Source of the DNA: Tritrichomonas musculus
Lineage: Eukaryota; Parabasalia; Tritrichomonadida; Tritrichomonadidae
NCBI GenBank assembly: GCA_039105265.1
Contig: JAPFFF010000168.1
Span: forward strand, 1 to 34,623
Direction: 5' to 3'
DNA length: 34,623 nucleotides
Shown here: in pieces, positions 1 through 15,150 of the stretch
Layout: the number at the start of each line of letters is the position of its first letter
Numbering within the stretch: the stretch's first letter is position 1
The notes under the pieces: model-generated
Told to the model about the DNA's origin: nothing
The model's database searches: none
Seen by the model: the letters and a program-made list of their open reading frames with translations, nothing else
Position numbers and translations under genes: made by a program

Positions 1-110
1 GAATCTGATGATTCAACTGCAGTTCTCGTTGAATCTGATGATTCAACTGCAGTTCTCGTTGCATCTGATGATTCAACTGCAGTTGTCGTTGAATCTGATG
101 ATTCAACTGC
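1..110. repeat. Tail of a C-type block (CR), cut by the window edge
   Basis: About three and a half 30-bp C-type units carrying GAATC or GCATC and TTCTCG or TTGTCG. They match 23291-23400, the last units before the second B block, base for base. The window therefore starts at the end of an earlier C block, and the super-unit order continues to the left of the window. Confidence 0.9.
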
Positions 111-2950
111 AGTTGTAGTTTAATCTGATGGTTCAAATTGCAGTTGTAGTTTAATCTGATGGTTCAATTGCAGTTGCAGCTGAATCTGATGGTTCAATTG
201 CAGTTGTAGTTTAATCTGATGGTTCAATTGCAGTTGTAGTTTAATCTAATGGTTCAATTGAAGTTGTAGCTGAATCTGATGGTTCAATTGCAGTTGTAGT
301 TTAATCTAATGGTTCAATTTCAGTTGTAGCTTAATCTAATGGTTCAAATTGCAGTTGCAGCTGAATCTAATGGTTCAATTGAAGTTGTAGTTTAATCTGA
401 TGGTTCAAATTGCAGTTGTAGTTTAATCTAATGGTTCAAATTGCAGTTGCAGCTGAATCTGATGGTTCAATTGCAGTTGTAGTTTAATCTGATGGTTCAA
501 TTGCAGTTGTAGTTTAATCTGATGGTTCAATTGCAGTTGTAGTTTAATCTGATGGTTCAATTGCAGTTGTAGTTTAATCTAATGGTTCAATTTCAGTTGT
601 AGCTTAATCTAATGGTTCAAATTGCAGTTGCAGCTGAATCTAATGGTTCAATTGAAGTTGTAGTTTAATCTGATGGTTCAATTGCAGTTGCAGCTGAATC
701 TGATGGTTCAAATTGCAGTTGTAGCTGAATCTAATGGTTCAACTGCAGTTGTAGTTTAATCTGATGGTTCAATTGCAGTTGTAGTTTAATCTGATGGTTC
801 AATTGCAGTTGTAGTTTAATCTAATGGTTCAAATTGCAGTTGTAGCTGAATCTAATGGTTCAACTGCAGTTGTAGTTTAATCTGATGGTTCAATTGCAGT
901 TGTAGTTTAATCTAATGGTTCAAATTGCAGTTGTAGCTGAATCTGATGGTTCAAATTGCAGTTGTAGTTTAATCTGATGGTTCAATTGCAGTTGTAGTTT
1001 AATCTGATGGTTCAAATTGCAGTTGTAGCTGAATCTGATGGTTCAAATTGCAGTTGTAGTTTAATCTGATGGTTCAATTGCAGTTGCAGCTGAATCTGAT
1101 GGTTCAAATTGCAGTTTTAGCTGAATCTAATGGTTCAACTGCAGTTGTAGTTTAATCTGATGATTCAACTGCAGTTGTAGTTTAATCTGATGGTTCAAAT
1201 TGCAGTTGTAGTTTAATCTAATGGTTCAACTGCAGTTGTAGTTTAATCTGATGATTCAAATTGCAGTTGTAGTTTAATCTGATGGTTCAAATTGCAGTTG
1301 CAGCTGAATCTGATGGTTCAAATTGCAGTTGTAGTTTAATCTGATGGTTCAATTGCAGTTGTAGTTTAATCTGATGGTTCAATTGCAGTTGTAGTTTAAT
1401 CTGATGGTTCAAATTGCAGTTGTAGCTTAATCTGATGGTTCAAATTGCAGTTGTAGTTTAATCTGATGGTTCAATTGCAGTTGTAGTTTAATCTGATGGT
1501 TCAATTGCAGTTGTAGTTTAATCTGATAGTTCAATTGCAGTTGTAGTTTAATCTGATGGTTCAATTGCAGTTGTAGTTTAATCTAATGGTTCAATTTCAG
1601 TTGTAGCTTAATCTAATGGTTCAAATTGCAGTTGCAGCTGAATCTAATGGTTCAATTGAAGTTGTAGTTTAATCTGATGGTTCAAATTGCAGTTGCAGCT
1701 GAATCTAATGGTTCAATTGCAGTTGTAGTTTAATCTGATGGTTCAATTGCAGTTGTAGTTTAATCTAATGGTTCAATTTCAGTTGTAGCTTAATCTAATG
1801 GTTCAAATTGCAGTTGCAGCTGAATCTAATGGTTCAATTGAAGTTGTAGTTTAATCTGATGGTTCAATTGCAGTTGCAGCTGAATCTGATGGTTCAATTG
1901 CAGTTGTAGTTTAATCTAATGGTTCAATTTCAGTTGTAGCTTAATCTAATGGTTCAAATTGCAGTTGCAGCTGAATCTAATGGTTCAATTGAAGTTGTAG
2001 TTTAATCTGATGGTTCAATTGCAGTTGCAGCTGAATCTGATGGTTCAAATTGCAGTTGTAGCTGAATCTAATGGTTCAACTGCAGTTGTAGTTTAATCTG
2101 ATGATTCAACTGCAGTTGTAGTTTAATCTGATGGTTCAATTGCAGTTGTAGTTTAATCTGATGGTTCAAATTGCAGTTGTAGCTTAATCTGATGGTTCAA
2201 ATTGCAGTTGTAGTTTAATCTGATGGTTCAATTGCAGTTGTAGTTTAATCTGATGGTTCAACTGCAGTTGTAGTTTAATCTGATGGTTCAAATTGCAGTT
2301 GTAGTTTAATCTGATGATTCAACTGCAGTTGTAGTTTAATCTGATGGTTCAAATTGCAGTTGTAGCTGAATCTGATGGTTCAAATTGCAGTTGTAGTTTA
2401 ATCTGATGGTTCAATTGCAGTTGCAGCTGAATCTGATGGTTCAAATTGCAGTTGCAGCTGAATCTGATGGTTCAAATTGCAGTTGTAGCTGAATCTAATG
2501 GTTCAACTGCAGTTGTAGTTTAATCTGATGATTCAACTGCAGTTGTAGTTTAATCTGATGATTCAAATTGCAGTTGTAGTTTAATCTGATGATTCAAATT
2601 GCAGTTGCAGCTGAATCTGATGGTTCAAATTGCAGTTACAGCTGAATCTAATGGTTCAAATTGCAGTTGTAGCTGAATCTGATGGTTCAAATTGCAGTTG
2701 TAGTTTAATCTGATGGTTCAATTGCAGTTGTAGTTTAATCTGATGGTTCAAATTGCAGTTGTAGTTTAATCTGATGATTCAAATTGCAGTTGTAGTTTAA
2801 TCTGATGGTTCAATTGCAGTTGTAGTTTAATCTGATGGTTCAAATTGCAGTTGTAGTTTAATCTGATGGTTCAATTGCAGTTGTAGTTTAATCTAATGGT
2901 TCAAATTGCAGTTGTAGTTTAATCTGATGGTTCAAATTGCAGTTGTAGTT
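111..2950. repeat. B-type satellite block, copy 1
   Basis: About 94 units of the B family, marked by TTGTAG or TTGCAG, TTTAATC or CTGAATC, and GGTTCAA. Units containing CAATTG or CAACTG are 30 bp and those with CAAATTG are 31 bp, so phase drifts and stop codons appear in every frame. Sub-variants recur, such as CAATTTCAG, CAATTGAAG and TCTAATGG. The unit is about 33% GC, against 40% for the C unit. The block is almost identical to 23401-26179, down to rare variants such as GATAGTTC, GTTTTAGC and GTTACAGC. Confidence 0.93.
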
Positions 2951-5900
2951 TACTCTGATGATTCAACTGCAGTTCTCGTTGAATCTGATGATTCAACTGC
3001 AGTTCTTGTTGCATCTGATGATTCAACTGCAGTTCTTGTTTCATCTGATGATTCAACTGCAGTTCTCGTTGAATCTTATTATTAAACTGCAGTTCTCGTT
3101 GCATCTGATGATTCAACTGCAGTTCTCGTTGCATCTGATGATTCAACTGCAGTTCTCGTTGCATCTGATGATTCAACTGCAGTTCTTGTTGCATCTTATT
3201 ATTAAACTGCAGTTCTCGTTGCATCTGATGATTCAACTGCAGTTCTCGTTGCATCTGATGATTCAACTGCAGTTCTCGTTGCATCTGATGATTCAACTGC
3301 AGTTCTCGTTGCATCTGATGATTCAACTGCAGTTCTCGTTGCATCTGATGATTCAACTGCAGTTCTCGTTGCATCTGATGATTCAACTGCAGTTCTCGTT
3401 GCATCTTATTATTAAACTGCAGTTCTCGTTGCATCTGATGATTCAACTGCAGTTCTCGTTGCATCTGATGATTCAACTGCAGTTCTCGTTGAATCTGATG
3501 GTTCAACTGCAGTTCTCGTTGAATCTGATGATTCAACTGCAGTTCTCGTTGCATCTGATGATTCAACTGCAGTTCTCGTTGAATCTGATGATTCAACTGC
3601 AGTTCTCGTTGCATCTGATGATTCAACTGCAGTTCTCGTTGCATCTGATGATTCAACTGCAGTTCTCGTTGAATCTGATGGTTCAACTGCAGTTCTCGTT
3701 GAATCTGATGATTCAACTGCAGTTCTCGTTGAATCTGATGATTCAACTGCAGTTCTCGTTGAATCTGATGATTCAACTGCAGTTCTCGTTGCATCTGATG
3801 ATTCAACTGCAGTTCTCGTTGCATCTGATGATTCAACTGCAGTTCTCGTTGAATCTGATGATTCAACTGCAGTTCTCGTTGCATCTGATGATTCAACTGC
3901 AGTTCTCGCTGCATCTGATGATTCAACTGCAGTTCTCGTTGCATCTGATGATTCAACTGCAGTTCTCGTTGCATCTGATGATTCAACTGCAGTTCTTGTT
4001 GCATCTTATTATTAAACTGCAGTTCTCGTTGCATCTGATGATTCAACTGCAGTTCTCGTTGCATCTGATGGTTCAACTGCAGTTCTCGTTGAATCTGATG
4101 ATTCAACTGTAGTTCTCGTTGAATCTGATGATTCAACTGCAGTTCTCGTTGAATCTGATGGTTCAACTGCAGTTCTCGTTGAATCTGATGATTCAACTGC
4201 AGTTCTCGTTGAATCTGATGGTTCAACTGCAGTTCTCGTTGAATCTGATGGTTCAACTGCAGTTCTCGTTGCATCTGATGATTCAACTGCAGTTGTCGTT
4301 GCATCTGATGATTCAACTGCAGTTCTTGTTTCATCTTATTATTAAACTGCAGTTCTCGTTGCATCTGATGATTCAACTGCAGTTCTCGTTGCATCTGATG
4401 ATTCAACTGCAGTTGTCGTTGCATCTGATGATTCAACTGCAGTTCTCGTTGCATCTGATGATTCAACTGCAGTTGTCGTTGCATCTGATGATTCAACTGC
4501 AGTTCTTGTTTCATCTTATTATTAAACTGCAGTTCTCGTTGCATCTGATGATTCAACTGCAGTTCTCGTTGCATCTGATGATTCAACTGCAGTTCTCGTT
4601 GAATCTGATGATTCAACTGCAGTTCTCGTTGCATCTGATGATTCAACTGCAGTTGTCGTTGCATCTGATGATTCAACTGCAGTTCTCGTTGAATCTGATG
4701 ATTCAACTGTAGTTCTCGTTGCATCTGATGATTCAACTGCAGTTCTCGTTGAATCTGATGATTCAACTGTAGTTCTCGTTGAATCTGATGATTCAACTGC
4801 AGTTCTCGTTGAATCTGATGATTCAACTGTAGTTCTCGTTGAATCTGATGGTTCAACTGCAGTTCTCGTTGAATCTGATGATTCAACTGCAGTTCTCGTT
4901 GAATCTGATGATTCAACTGCAGTTGTCGTTGCATCTGATGATTCAACTGCAGTTCTCGTTGAATCTGATGATTCAACTGTAGTTCTCGTTGCATCTGATG
5001 ATTCAACTGCAGTTCTCGTTGAATCTGATGATTCAACTGTAGTTCTCGTTGCATCTGATGATTCAACTGCAGTTCTCGTTGAATCTGATGATTCAACTGC
5101 AGTTCTCGTTGCATCTGATGATTCAACTGCAGTTCTCGTTGAATCTGATGATTCAACTGCAGTTCTCGTTGCATCTGATGATTCAACTGCAGTTCTCGTT
5201 GAATCTGATGATTCAACTGCAGTTCTCGTTGCATCTGATGATTCAACTGCAGTTCTCGTTGAATCTGATGATTCAACTGCAGTTCTTGTTGCATCTGATG
5301 ATTCAACTGCAGTTCTCGTTGCATCTGATGATTCAACTGCAGTTCTCGTTGCATCTGATGATTCAACTGCAGTTCTCGTTGCATCTGATGATTCAACTGC
5401 AGTTCTCGTTGAATCTGATGATTCAACTGCAGTTCTCGTTGAATCTGATGATTCAACTGCAGTTCTCGTTGCATCTGATGATTCAACTGCAGTTCTCGTT
5501 GAATCTGATGATTCAACTGTAGTTCTCGTTGCATCTGATGATTCAACTGCAGTTCTCGTTGAATCTGATGATTCAACTGTAGTTCTCGTTGCATCTGATG
5601 ATTCAACTGCAGTTCTCGTTGAATCTGATGATTCAACTGCAGTTCTCGTTGCATCTGATGATTCAACTGCAGTTCTCGTTGAATCTGATGATTCAACTGC
5701 AGTTCTCGTTGCATCTGATGATTCAACTGCAGTTCTCGTTGCATCTGATGATTCAACTGCAGTTCTCGTTGAATCTGATGATTCAACTGCAGTTCTCGTT
5801 GCATCTGATGATTCAACTGCAGTTCTCGTTGCATCTGATGATTCAACTGCAGTTCTCGTTGAATCTGATGATTCAACTGCAGTTCTCGTTGCATCTGATG

Positions 5901-8900
5901 ATTCAACTGCAGTTCTCGTTGCATCTGATGATTCAACTGCAGTTCTCGTTGCATCTGATGATTCAACTGCAGTTCTCGTTGAATCTGATGATTCAACTGC
6001 AGTTCTCGTTGAATCTGATGATTCAACTGCAGTTCTCGTTGCATCTGATGATTCAACTGCAGTTCTTGTTGAATCTTATTATTAAACTGCAGTTCTCGTT
6101 GAATCTTATGATTAAACTGCAGTTCTCGTTGAATCTTATGATTAAACTGCAGTTCTTGTTGAATCTTATTATTAAACTGCAGTTCTCGTTGCATCTGATG
6201 ATTCAACTGCAGTTCTCGTTGCATCTGATGATTCAACTGCAGTTCTCGTTGCATCTGATGATTCAACTGCAGTTCTCGTTGAATCTGATGATTCAACTGC
6301 AGTTCTCGTTGAATCTGATGATTCAACTGCAGTTCTTGTTGCATCTGATGATTCAACTGCAGTTCTCGTTGAATCTGATGATTCAACTGCAGTTCTCGTT
6401 GCATCTGATGATTCAACTGCAGTTCTCGTTGAATCTGATGATTCAACTGCAGTTGTCGTTGCATCTGATGATTCAACTGCAGTTGTCGTTGCATCTGATG
6501 ATTCAACTGCAGTTCTCGTTGCATCTGATTATTCAACTGTAGTTCTCGTTGCATCTGATGATTCAACTGCAGTTCTCGTTGAATCTGATGATTCAACTGT
6601 AGTTCTCGTTGAATCTGATGATTCAACTGCAGTTCTCGTTGAATCTGATGATTCAACTGTAGTTCTCGTTGAATCTGATGGTTCAACTGCAGTTCTCGTT
6701 GAATCTGATGATTCAACTGCAGTTCTCGTTGAATCTGATGATTCAACTGCAGTTCTTGTTGCATCTGATGATTCAACTGCAGTTCTTGTTTCATCTGATG
6801 ATTCAACTGCAGTTCTCGTTGAATCTTATTATTAAACTGCAGTTCTCGTTGCATCTGATGATTCAACTGCAGTTCTCGTTGCATCTGATGATTCAACTGC
6901 AGTTGTCGTTGCATCTGATGATTCAACTGCAGTTGTCGTTGCATCTGATGATTCAACTGCAGTTCTCGTTGAATCTGATGATTCAACTGCAGTTCTTGTT
7001 GCATCTGATGATTCAACTGCAGTTCTCGTTGCATCTGATGATTCAACTGCAGTTGTCGTTGCATCTGATGATTCAACTGCAGTTCTTGTTTCATCTTATT
7101 ATTAAACTGCAGTTCTCGTTGCATCTGATGATTCAACTGCAGTTCTCGTTGCATCTGATGATTCAACTGCAGTTCTCGTTGAATCTGATGATTCAACTGC
7201 AGTTCTCGTTGCATCTGATGATTCAACTGCAGTTGTCGTTGCATCTGATGATTCAACTGCAGTTCTCGTTGAATCTGATGATTCAACTGTAGTTCTCGTT
7301 GCATCTGATGATTCAACTGCAGTTCTCGTTGAATCTGATGATTCAACTGTAGTTCTCGTTGAATCTGATGATTCAACTGCAGTTCTCGTTGAATCTGATG
7401 ATTCAACTGTAGTTCTCGTTGAATCTGATGGTTCAACTGCAGTTCTCGTTGAATCTGATGATTCAACTGCAGTTCTCGTTGAATCTGATGATTCAACTGC
7501 AGTTCTTGTTGCATCTGATGATTCAACTGCAGTTCTCGTTGAATCTGATGATTCAACTGTAGTTCTCGTTGCATCTGATGATTCAACTGCAGTTCTCGTT
7601 GAATCTGATGATTCAACTGTAGTTCTCGTTGCATCTGATGATTCAACTGCAGTTCTCGTTGAATCTGATGGTTCAACTGCAGTTCTCGTTGCATCTGATT
7701 ATTCAACTGCAGTTCTTGTTTCATCTTATTATTAAACTGCAGTTCTCGTTGAATCTTATTATTAAACTGTAGTTCTCGTTGCATCTGATGATTCAACTGC
7801 AGTTCTCGTTGCATCTGATGATTCAACTGCAGTTCTCGTTGCATCTGATGATTCAACTGCAGTTCTCGTTGAATCTGATGATTCAACTGCAGTTCTCGTT
7901 GAATCTGATGATTCAACTGCAGTTCTCGTTGCATCTGATGATTCAACTGCAGTTCTTGTTGAATCTTATTATTAAACTGCAGTTCTCGTTGAATCTTATG
8001 ATTAAACTGCAGTTCTCGTTGAATCTTATGATTAAACTGCAGTTCTTGTTGAATCTTATTATTAAACTGCAGTTCTCGTTGCATCTGATGATTCAACTGC
8101 AGTTCTCGTTGCATCTGATGATTCAACTGCAGTTCTCGTTGCATCTGATGATTCAACTGCAGTTCTCGTTGCATCTGATGATTCAACTGCAGTTCTCGTT
8201 GAATCTGATGATTCAACTGCAGTTCTTGTTGCATCTGATGATTCAACTGCAGTTCTCGTTGAATCTGATGATTCAACTGCAGTTCTCGTTGCATCTGATG
8301 ATTCAACTGCAGTTCTCGTTGAATCTGATGATTCAACTGCAGTTGTCGTTGCATCTGATGATTCAACTGCAGTTGTCGTTGCATCTGATGATTCAACTGC
8401 AGTTCTCGTTGAATCTGATGATTCAACTGTAGTTCTCGTTGCATCTGATGATTCAACTGCAGTTCTCGTTGAATCTTATTATTAAACTGTAGTTCTCGTT
8501 GCATCTGATGATTCAACTGCAGTTCTCGTTGCATCTGATGATTCAACTGCAGTTCTCGTTGCATCTGATGATTCAACTGCAGTTCTCGTTGAATCTGATG
8601 ATTCAACTGCAGTTCTCGTTGAATCTGATGATTCAACTGCAGTTGTCGTTGCATCTGATGATTCAACTGCAGTTCTTGTTGAATCTTATTATTAAACTGC
8701 AGTTCTCGTTGAATCTTATGATTAAACTGCAGTTCTCGTTGAATCTTATGATTAAACTGCAGTTCTTGTTGAATCTTATTATTAAACTGCAGTTCTCGTT
8801 GCATCTGATGATTCAACTGCAGTTCTCGTTGCATCTGATGATTCAACTGCAGTTCTCGTTGCATCTGATGATTCAACTGCAGTTCTCGTTGCATCTGATG

Positions 8901-9000
8901 ATTCAACTGCAGTTCTCGTTGAATCTGATGATTCAACTGCAGTTCTTGTTGCATCTGATGATTCAACTGCAGTTCTCGTTGAATCTGATGATTCAACTGC

Positions 9001-11580
9001 AGTTCTCGTTGCATCTGATGATTCAACTGCAGTTCTCGTTGAATCTGATGATTCAACTGCAGTTGTCGTTGCATCTGATGATTCAACTGCAGTTGTCGTT
9101 GCATCTGATGATTCAACTGCAGTTCTCGTTGAATCTGATGATTCAACTGTAGTTCTCGTTGCATCTGATGATTCAACTGCAGTTCTCGTTGAATCTGATG
9201 ATTCAACTGTAGTTCTCGTTGAATCTGATGATTCAACTGCAGTTCTCGTTGAATCTGATGATTCAACTGTAGTTCTCGTTGAATCTGATGGTTCAACTGC
9301 AGTTCTCGTTGAATCTGATGATTCAACTGCAGTTCTCGTTGAATCTGATGATTCAACTGCAGTTCTCGTTGAATCTGATGATTCAACTGCAGTTCTTGTT
9401 GCATCTGATGATTCAACTGCAGTTCTTGTTTCATCTGATGATTCAACTGCAGTTCTCGTTGAATCTTATTATTAAACTGCAGTTCTCGTTGCATCTGATG
9501 ATTCAACTGCAGTTCTCGTTGCATCTGATGATTCAACTGCAGTTGTCGTTGCATCTGATGATTCAACTGCAGTTGTCGTTGCATCTGATGATTCAACTGC
9601 AGTTCTCGTTGAATCTGATGATTCAACTGCAGTTCTCGTTGAATCTGATGATTCAACTGCAGTTCTCGTTGAATCTGATGATTCAACTGCAGTTCTCGTT
9701 GCATCTGATGATTCAACTGCAGTTCTCGTTGCATCTGATGATTCAACTGCAGTTCTCGTTGAATCTGATGATTCAACTGCAGTTCTCGTTGCATCTGATG
9801 ATTCAACTGCAGTTCTCGTTGCATCTGATGATTCAACTGCAGTTGTCGTTGCATCTGATGATTCAACTGCAGTTGTCGTTGCATCTGATGATTCAACTGC
9901 AGTTCTCGTTGAATCTGATGATTCAACTGCAGTTCTTGTTGCATCTGATGATTCAACTGCAGTTCTCGTTGAATCTGATGATTCAACTGCAGTTCTCGTT
10001 GAATCTGATGATTCAACTGCAGTTCTCGTTGCATCTGATGATTCAACTGCAGTTCTCGTTGAATCTGATGATTCAACTGCAGTTGTCGTTGCATCTGATG
10101 ATTCAACTGCAGTTGTCGTTGCATCTGATGATTCAACTGCAGTTCTCGTTGAATCTGATGATTCAACTGTAGTTCTCGTTGCATCTGATGATTCAACTGC
10201 AGTTCTCGTTGAATCTGATGATTCAACTGTAGTTCTCGTTGAATCTGATGATTCAACTGCAGTTCTCGTTGAATCTGATGATTCAACTGTAGTTCTCGTT
10301 GAATCTGATGGTTCAACTGCAGTTCTCGTTGAATCTGATGATTCAACTGCAGTTCTCGTTGAATCTGATGATTCAACTGCAGTTCTTGTTGCATCTGATG
10401 ATTCAACTGCAGTTCTTGTTTCATCTGATGATTCAACTGCAGTTCTCGTTGAATCTTATTATTAAACTGCAGTTCTCGTTGCATCTGATGATTCAACTGC
10501 AGTTCTCGTTGCATCTGATGATTCAACTGCAGTTCTCGTTGAATCTGATGATTCAACTGCAGTTGTCGTTGCATCTGATGATTCAACTGCAGTTCTCGTT
10601 GAATCTGATGATTCAACTGCAGTTCTTGTTGCATCTGATGATTCAACTGCAGTTCTCGTTGCATCTGATGATTCAACTGCAGTTCTCGTTGCATCTGATG
10701 ATTCAACTGCAGTTCTTGTTTCATCTTATTATTAAACTGCAGTTCTCGTTGCATCTGATGATTCAACTGCAGTTCTCGTTGAATCTGATGATTCAACTGC
10801 AGTTCTCGTTGCATCTGATGATTCAACTGCAGTTGTCGTTGCATCTGATGATTCAACTGCAGTTCTCGTTGAATCTGATGATTCAACTGTAGTTCTCGTT
10901 GCATCTGATGATTCAACTGCAGTTCTCGTTGAATCTGATGATTCAACTGTAGTTCTCGTTGAATCTGATGATTCAACTGCAGTTCTCGTTGAATCTGATG
11001 ATTCAACTGTAGTTCTCGTTGAATCTGATGGTTCAACTGCAGTTCTCGTTGAATCTGATGATTCAACTGCAGTTCTCGTTGAATCTGATGATTCAACTGC
11101 AGTTCTTGTTGCATCTGATGATTCAACTGCAGTTCTCGTTGAATCTGATGATTCAACTGTAGTTCTCGTTGCATCTGATGATTCAACTGCAGTTCTCGTT
11201 GAATCTGATGATTCAACTGTAGTTCTCGTTGCATCTGATGATTCAACTGCAGTTCTCGTTGAATCTGATGGTTCAACTGCAGTTCTCGTTGCATCTGATT
11301 ATTCAACTGCAGTTCTTGTTTCATCTTATTATTAAACTGCAGTTCTCGTTGAATCTTATTATTAAACTGTAGTTCTCGTTGCATCTGATGATTCAACTGC
11401 AGTTCTCGTTGCATCTGATGATTCAACTGCAGTTCTCGTTGCATCTGATGATTCAACTGCAGTTCTCGTTGAATCTGATGATTCAACTGCAGTTCTCGTT
11501 GAATCTGATGATTCAACTGCAGTTCTCGTTGCATCTGATGATTCAACTGCAGTTCTTGTTGAATCTTATTATTAAACTGC
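9001..11580. repeat. Higher-order repeat, first copy (offset 3570 bp)
   Basis: 86 units that are repeated at 12571-15150. Marker units at 9150, 10170, 10890, 11160, 11220 and 11370 all recur exactly 3570 bp later (119 units). Reading the copies unit by unit, I found only a handful of differences, for example near 10510-10570 and at the last unit. The match stops on both sides at unit boundaries, as expected for unequal exchange between units in register. Confidence 0.8.
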
Positions 11581-12570
11581 AGTTCTCGTTGCATCTGATG
11601 ATTCAACTGCAGTTCTCGTTGAATCTGATGATTCAACTGCAGTTGTCGTTGCATCTGATGATTCAACTGCAGTTGTCGTTGCATCTGATGATTCAACTGC
11701 AGTTCTTGTTGAATCTTATTATTAAACTGCAGTTCTCGTTGCATCTGATGATTCAACTGCAGTTCTCGTTGAATCTGATGATTCAACTGCAGTTCTCGTT
11801 GCATCTGATGATTCAACTGCAGTTGTCGTTGCATCTGATGATTCAACTGCAGTTCTCGTTGAATCTGATGATTCAACTGTAGTTCTCGTTGCATCTGATG
11901 ATTCAACTGCAGTTCTCGTTGAATCTGATGATTCAACTGTAGTTCTCGTTGAATCTGATGATTCAACTGCAGTTCTCGTTGAATCTGATGATTCAACTGT
12001 AGTTCTCGTTGAATCTGATGGTTCAACTGCAGTTCTCGTTGAATCTGATGATTCAACTGCAGTTCTCGTTGAATCTGATGATTCAACTGCAGTTCTTGTT
12101 GCATCTGATGATTCAACTGCAGTTCTCGTTGAATCTGATGATTCAACTGTAGTTCTCGTTGCATCTGATGATTCAACTGCAGTTCTCGTTGAATCTGATG
12201 ATTCAACTGTAGTTCTCGTTGCATCTGATGATTCAACTGCAGTTCTCGTTGAATCTGATGGTTCAACTGCAGTTCTCGTTGCATCTGATTATTCAACTGC
12301 AGTTCTTGTTTCATCTTATTATTAAACTGCAGTTCTCGTTGAATCTTATTATTAAACTGTAGTTCTCGTTGCATCTGATGATTCAACTGCAGTTCTCGTT
12401 GCATCTGATGATTCAACTGCAGTTCTCGTTGCATCTGATGATTCAACTGCAGTTCTCGTTGAATCTGATGATTCAACTGCAGTTCTCGTTGAATCTGATG
12501 ATTCAACTGCAGTTCTCGTTGCATCTGATGATTCAACTGCAGTTCTTGTTGAATCTTATTATTAAACTGC

Positions 12571-15150
12571 AGTTCTCGTTGCATCTGATGATTCAACTGC
12601 AGTTCTCGTTGAATCTGATGATTCAACTGCAGTTGTCGTTGCATCTGATGATTCAACTGCAGTTGTCGTTGCATCTGATGATTCAACTGCAGTTCTCGTT
12701 GAATCTGATGATTCAACTGTAGTTCTCGTTGCATCTGATGATTCAACTGCAGTTCTCGTTGAATCTGATGATTCAACTGTAGTTCTCGTTGAATCTGATG
12801 ATTCAACTGCAGTTCTCGTTGAATCTGATGATTCAACTGTAGTTCTCGTTGAATCTGATGGTTCAACTGCAGTTCTCGTTGAATCTGATGATTCAACTGC
12901 AGTTCTCGTTGAATCTGATGATTCAACTGCAGTTCTCGTTGAATCTGATGATTCAACTGCAGTTCTTGTTGCATCTGATGATTCAACTGCAGTTCTTGTT
13001 TCATCTGATGATTCAACTGCAGTTCTCGTTGAATCTTATTATTAAACTGCAGTTCTCGTTGCATCTGATGATTCAACTGCAGTTCTCGTTGCATCTGATG
13101 ATTCAACTGCAGTTGTCGTTGCATCTGATGATTCAACTGCAGTTGTCGTTGCATCTGATGATTCAACTGCAGTTCTCGTTGAATCTGATGATTCAACTGC
13201 AGTTCTCGTTGAATCTGATGATTCAACTGCAGTTCTCGTTGAATCTGATGATTCAACTGCAGTTCTCGTTGCATCTGATGATTCAACTGCAGTTCTCGTT
13301 GCATCTGATGATTCAACTGCAGTTCTCGTTGAATCTGATGATTCAACTGCAGTTCTCGTTGCATCTGATGATTCAACTGCAGTTCTCGTTGCATCTGATG
13401 ATTCAACTGCAGTTGTCGTTGCATCTGATGATTCAACTGCAGTTGTCGTTGCATCTGATGATTCAACTGCAGTTCTCGTTGAATCTGATGATTCAACTGC
13501 AGTTCTTGTTGCATCTGATGATTCAACTGCAGTTCTCGTTGAATCTGATGATTCAACTGCAGTTCTCGTTGAATCTGATGATTCAACTGCAGTTCTCGTT
13601 GCATCTGATGATTCAACTGCAGTTCTCGTTGAATCTGATGATTCAACTGCAGTTGTCGTTGCATCTGATGATTCAACTGCAGTTGTCGTTGCATCTGATG
13701 ATTCAACTGCAGTTCTCGTTGAATCTGATGATTCAACTGTAGTTCTCGTTGCATCTGATGATTCAACTGCAGTTCTCGTTGAATCTGATGATTCAACTGT
13801 AGTTCTCGTTGAATCTGATGATTCAACTGCAGTTCTCGTTGAATCTGATGATTCAACTGTAGTTCTCGTTGAATCTGATGGTTCAACTGCAGTTCTCGTT
13901 GAATCTGATGATTCAACTGCAGTTCTCGTTGAATCTGATGATTCAACTGCAGTTCTTGTTGCATCTGATGATTCAACTGCAGTTCTTGTTTCATCTGATG
14001 ATTCAACTGCAGTTCTCGTTGAATCTTATTATTAAACTGCAGTTCTCGTTGCATCTGATGATTCAACTGCAGTTCTCGTTGAATCTGATGATTCAACTGC
14101 AGTTGTCGTTGCATCTGATGATTCAACTGCAGTTGTCGTTGCATCTGATGATTCAACTGCAGTTCTCGTTGAATCTGATGATTCAACTGCAGTTCTTGTT
14201 GCATCTGATGATTCAACTGCAGTTCTCGTTGCATCTGATGATTCAACTGCAGTTCTCGTTGCATCTGATGATTCAACTGCAGTTCTTGTTTCATCTTATT
14301 ATTAAACTGCAGTTCTCGTTGCATCTGATGATTCAACTGCAGTTCTCGTTGAATCTGATGATTCAACTGCAGTTCTCGTTGCATCTGATGATTCAACTGC
14401 AGTTGTCGTTGCATCTGATGATTCAACTGCAGTTCTCGTTGAATCTGATGATTCAACTGTAGTTCTCGTTGCATCTGATGATTCAACTGCAGTTCTCGTT
14501 GAATCTGATGATTCAACTGTAGTTCTCGTTGAATCTGATGATTCAACTGCAGTTCTCGTTGAATCTGATGATTCAACTGTAGTTCTCGTTGAATCTGATG
14601 GTTCAACTGCAGTTCTCGTTGAATCTGATGATTCAACTGCAGTTCTCGTTGAATCTGATGATTCAACTGCAGTTCTTGTTGCATCTGATGATTCAACTGC
14701 AGTTCTCGTTGAATCTGATGATTCAACTGTAGTTCTCGTTGCATCTGATGATTCAACTGCAGTTCTCGTTGAATCTGATGATTCAACTGTAGTTCTCGTT
14801 GCATCTGATGATTCAACTGCAGTTCTCGTTGAATCTGATGGTTCAACTGCAGTTCTCGTTGCATCTGATTATTCAACTGCAGTTCTTGTTTCATCTTATT
14901 ATTAAACTGCAGTTCTCGTTGAATCTTATTATTAAACTGTAGTTCTCGTTGCATCTGATGATTCAACTGCAGTTCTCGTTGCATCTGATGATTCAACTGC
15001 AGTTCTCGTTGCATCTGATGATTCAACTGCAGTTCTCGTTGAATCTGATGATTCAACTGCAGTTCTCGTTGAATCTGATGATTCAACTGCAGTTCTCGTT
15101 GCATCTGATGATTCAACTGCAGTTCTTGTTGAATCTTATTATTAAACTTC
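12571..15150. repeat. Higher-order repeat, second copy (offset 3570 bp)
   Basis: Second copy of the 86-unit segment at 9001-11580. The 990-bp stretch between the two copies (11581-12570) is itself close to part of the same segment: the CTGTAG bar-code at 10890-11370 recurs at 11880-12360, a 990-bp offset. This shows nested duplication. Confidence 0.8.
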
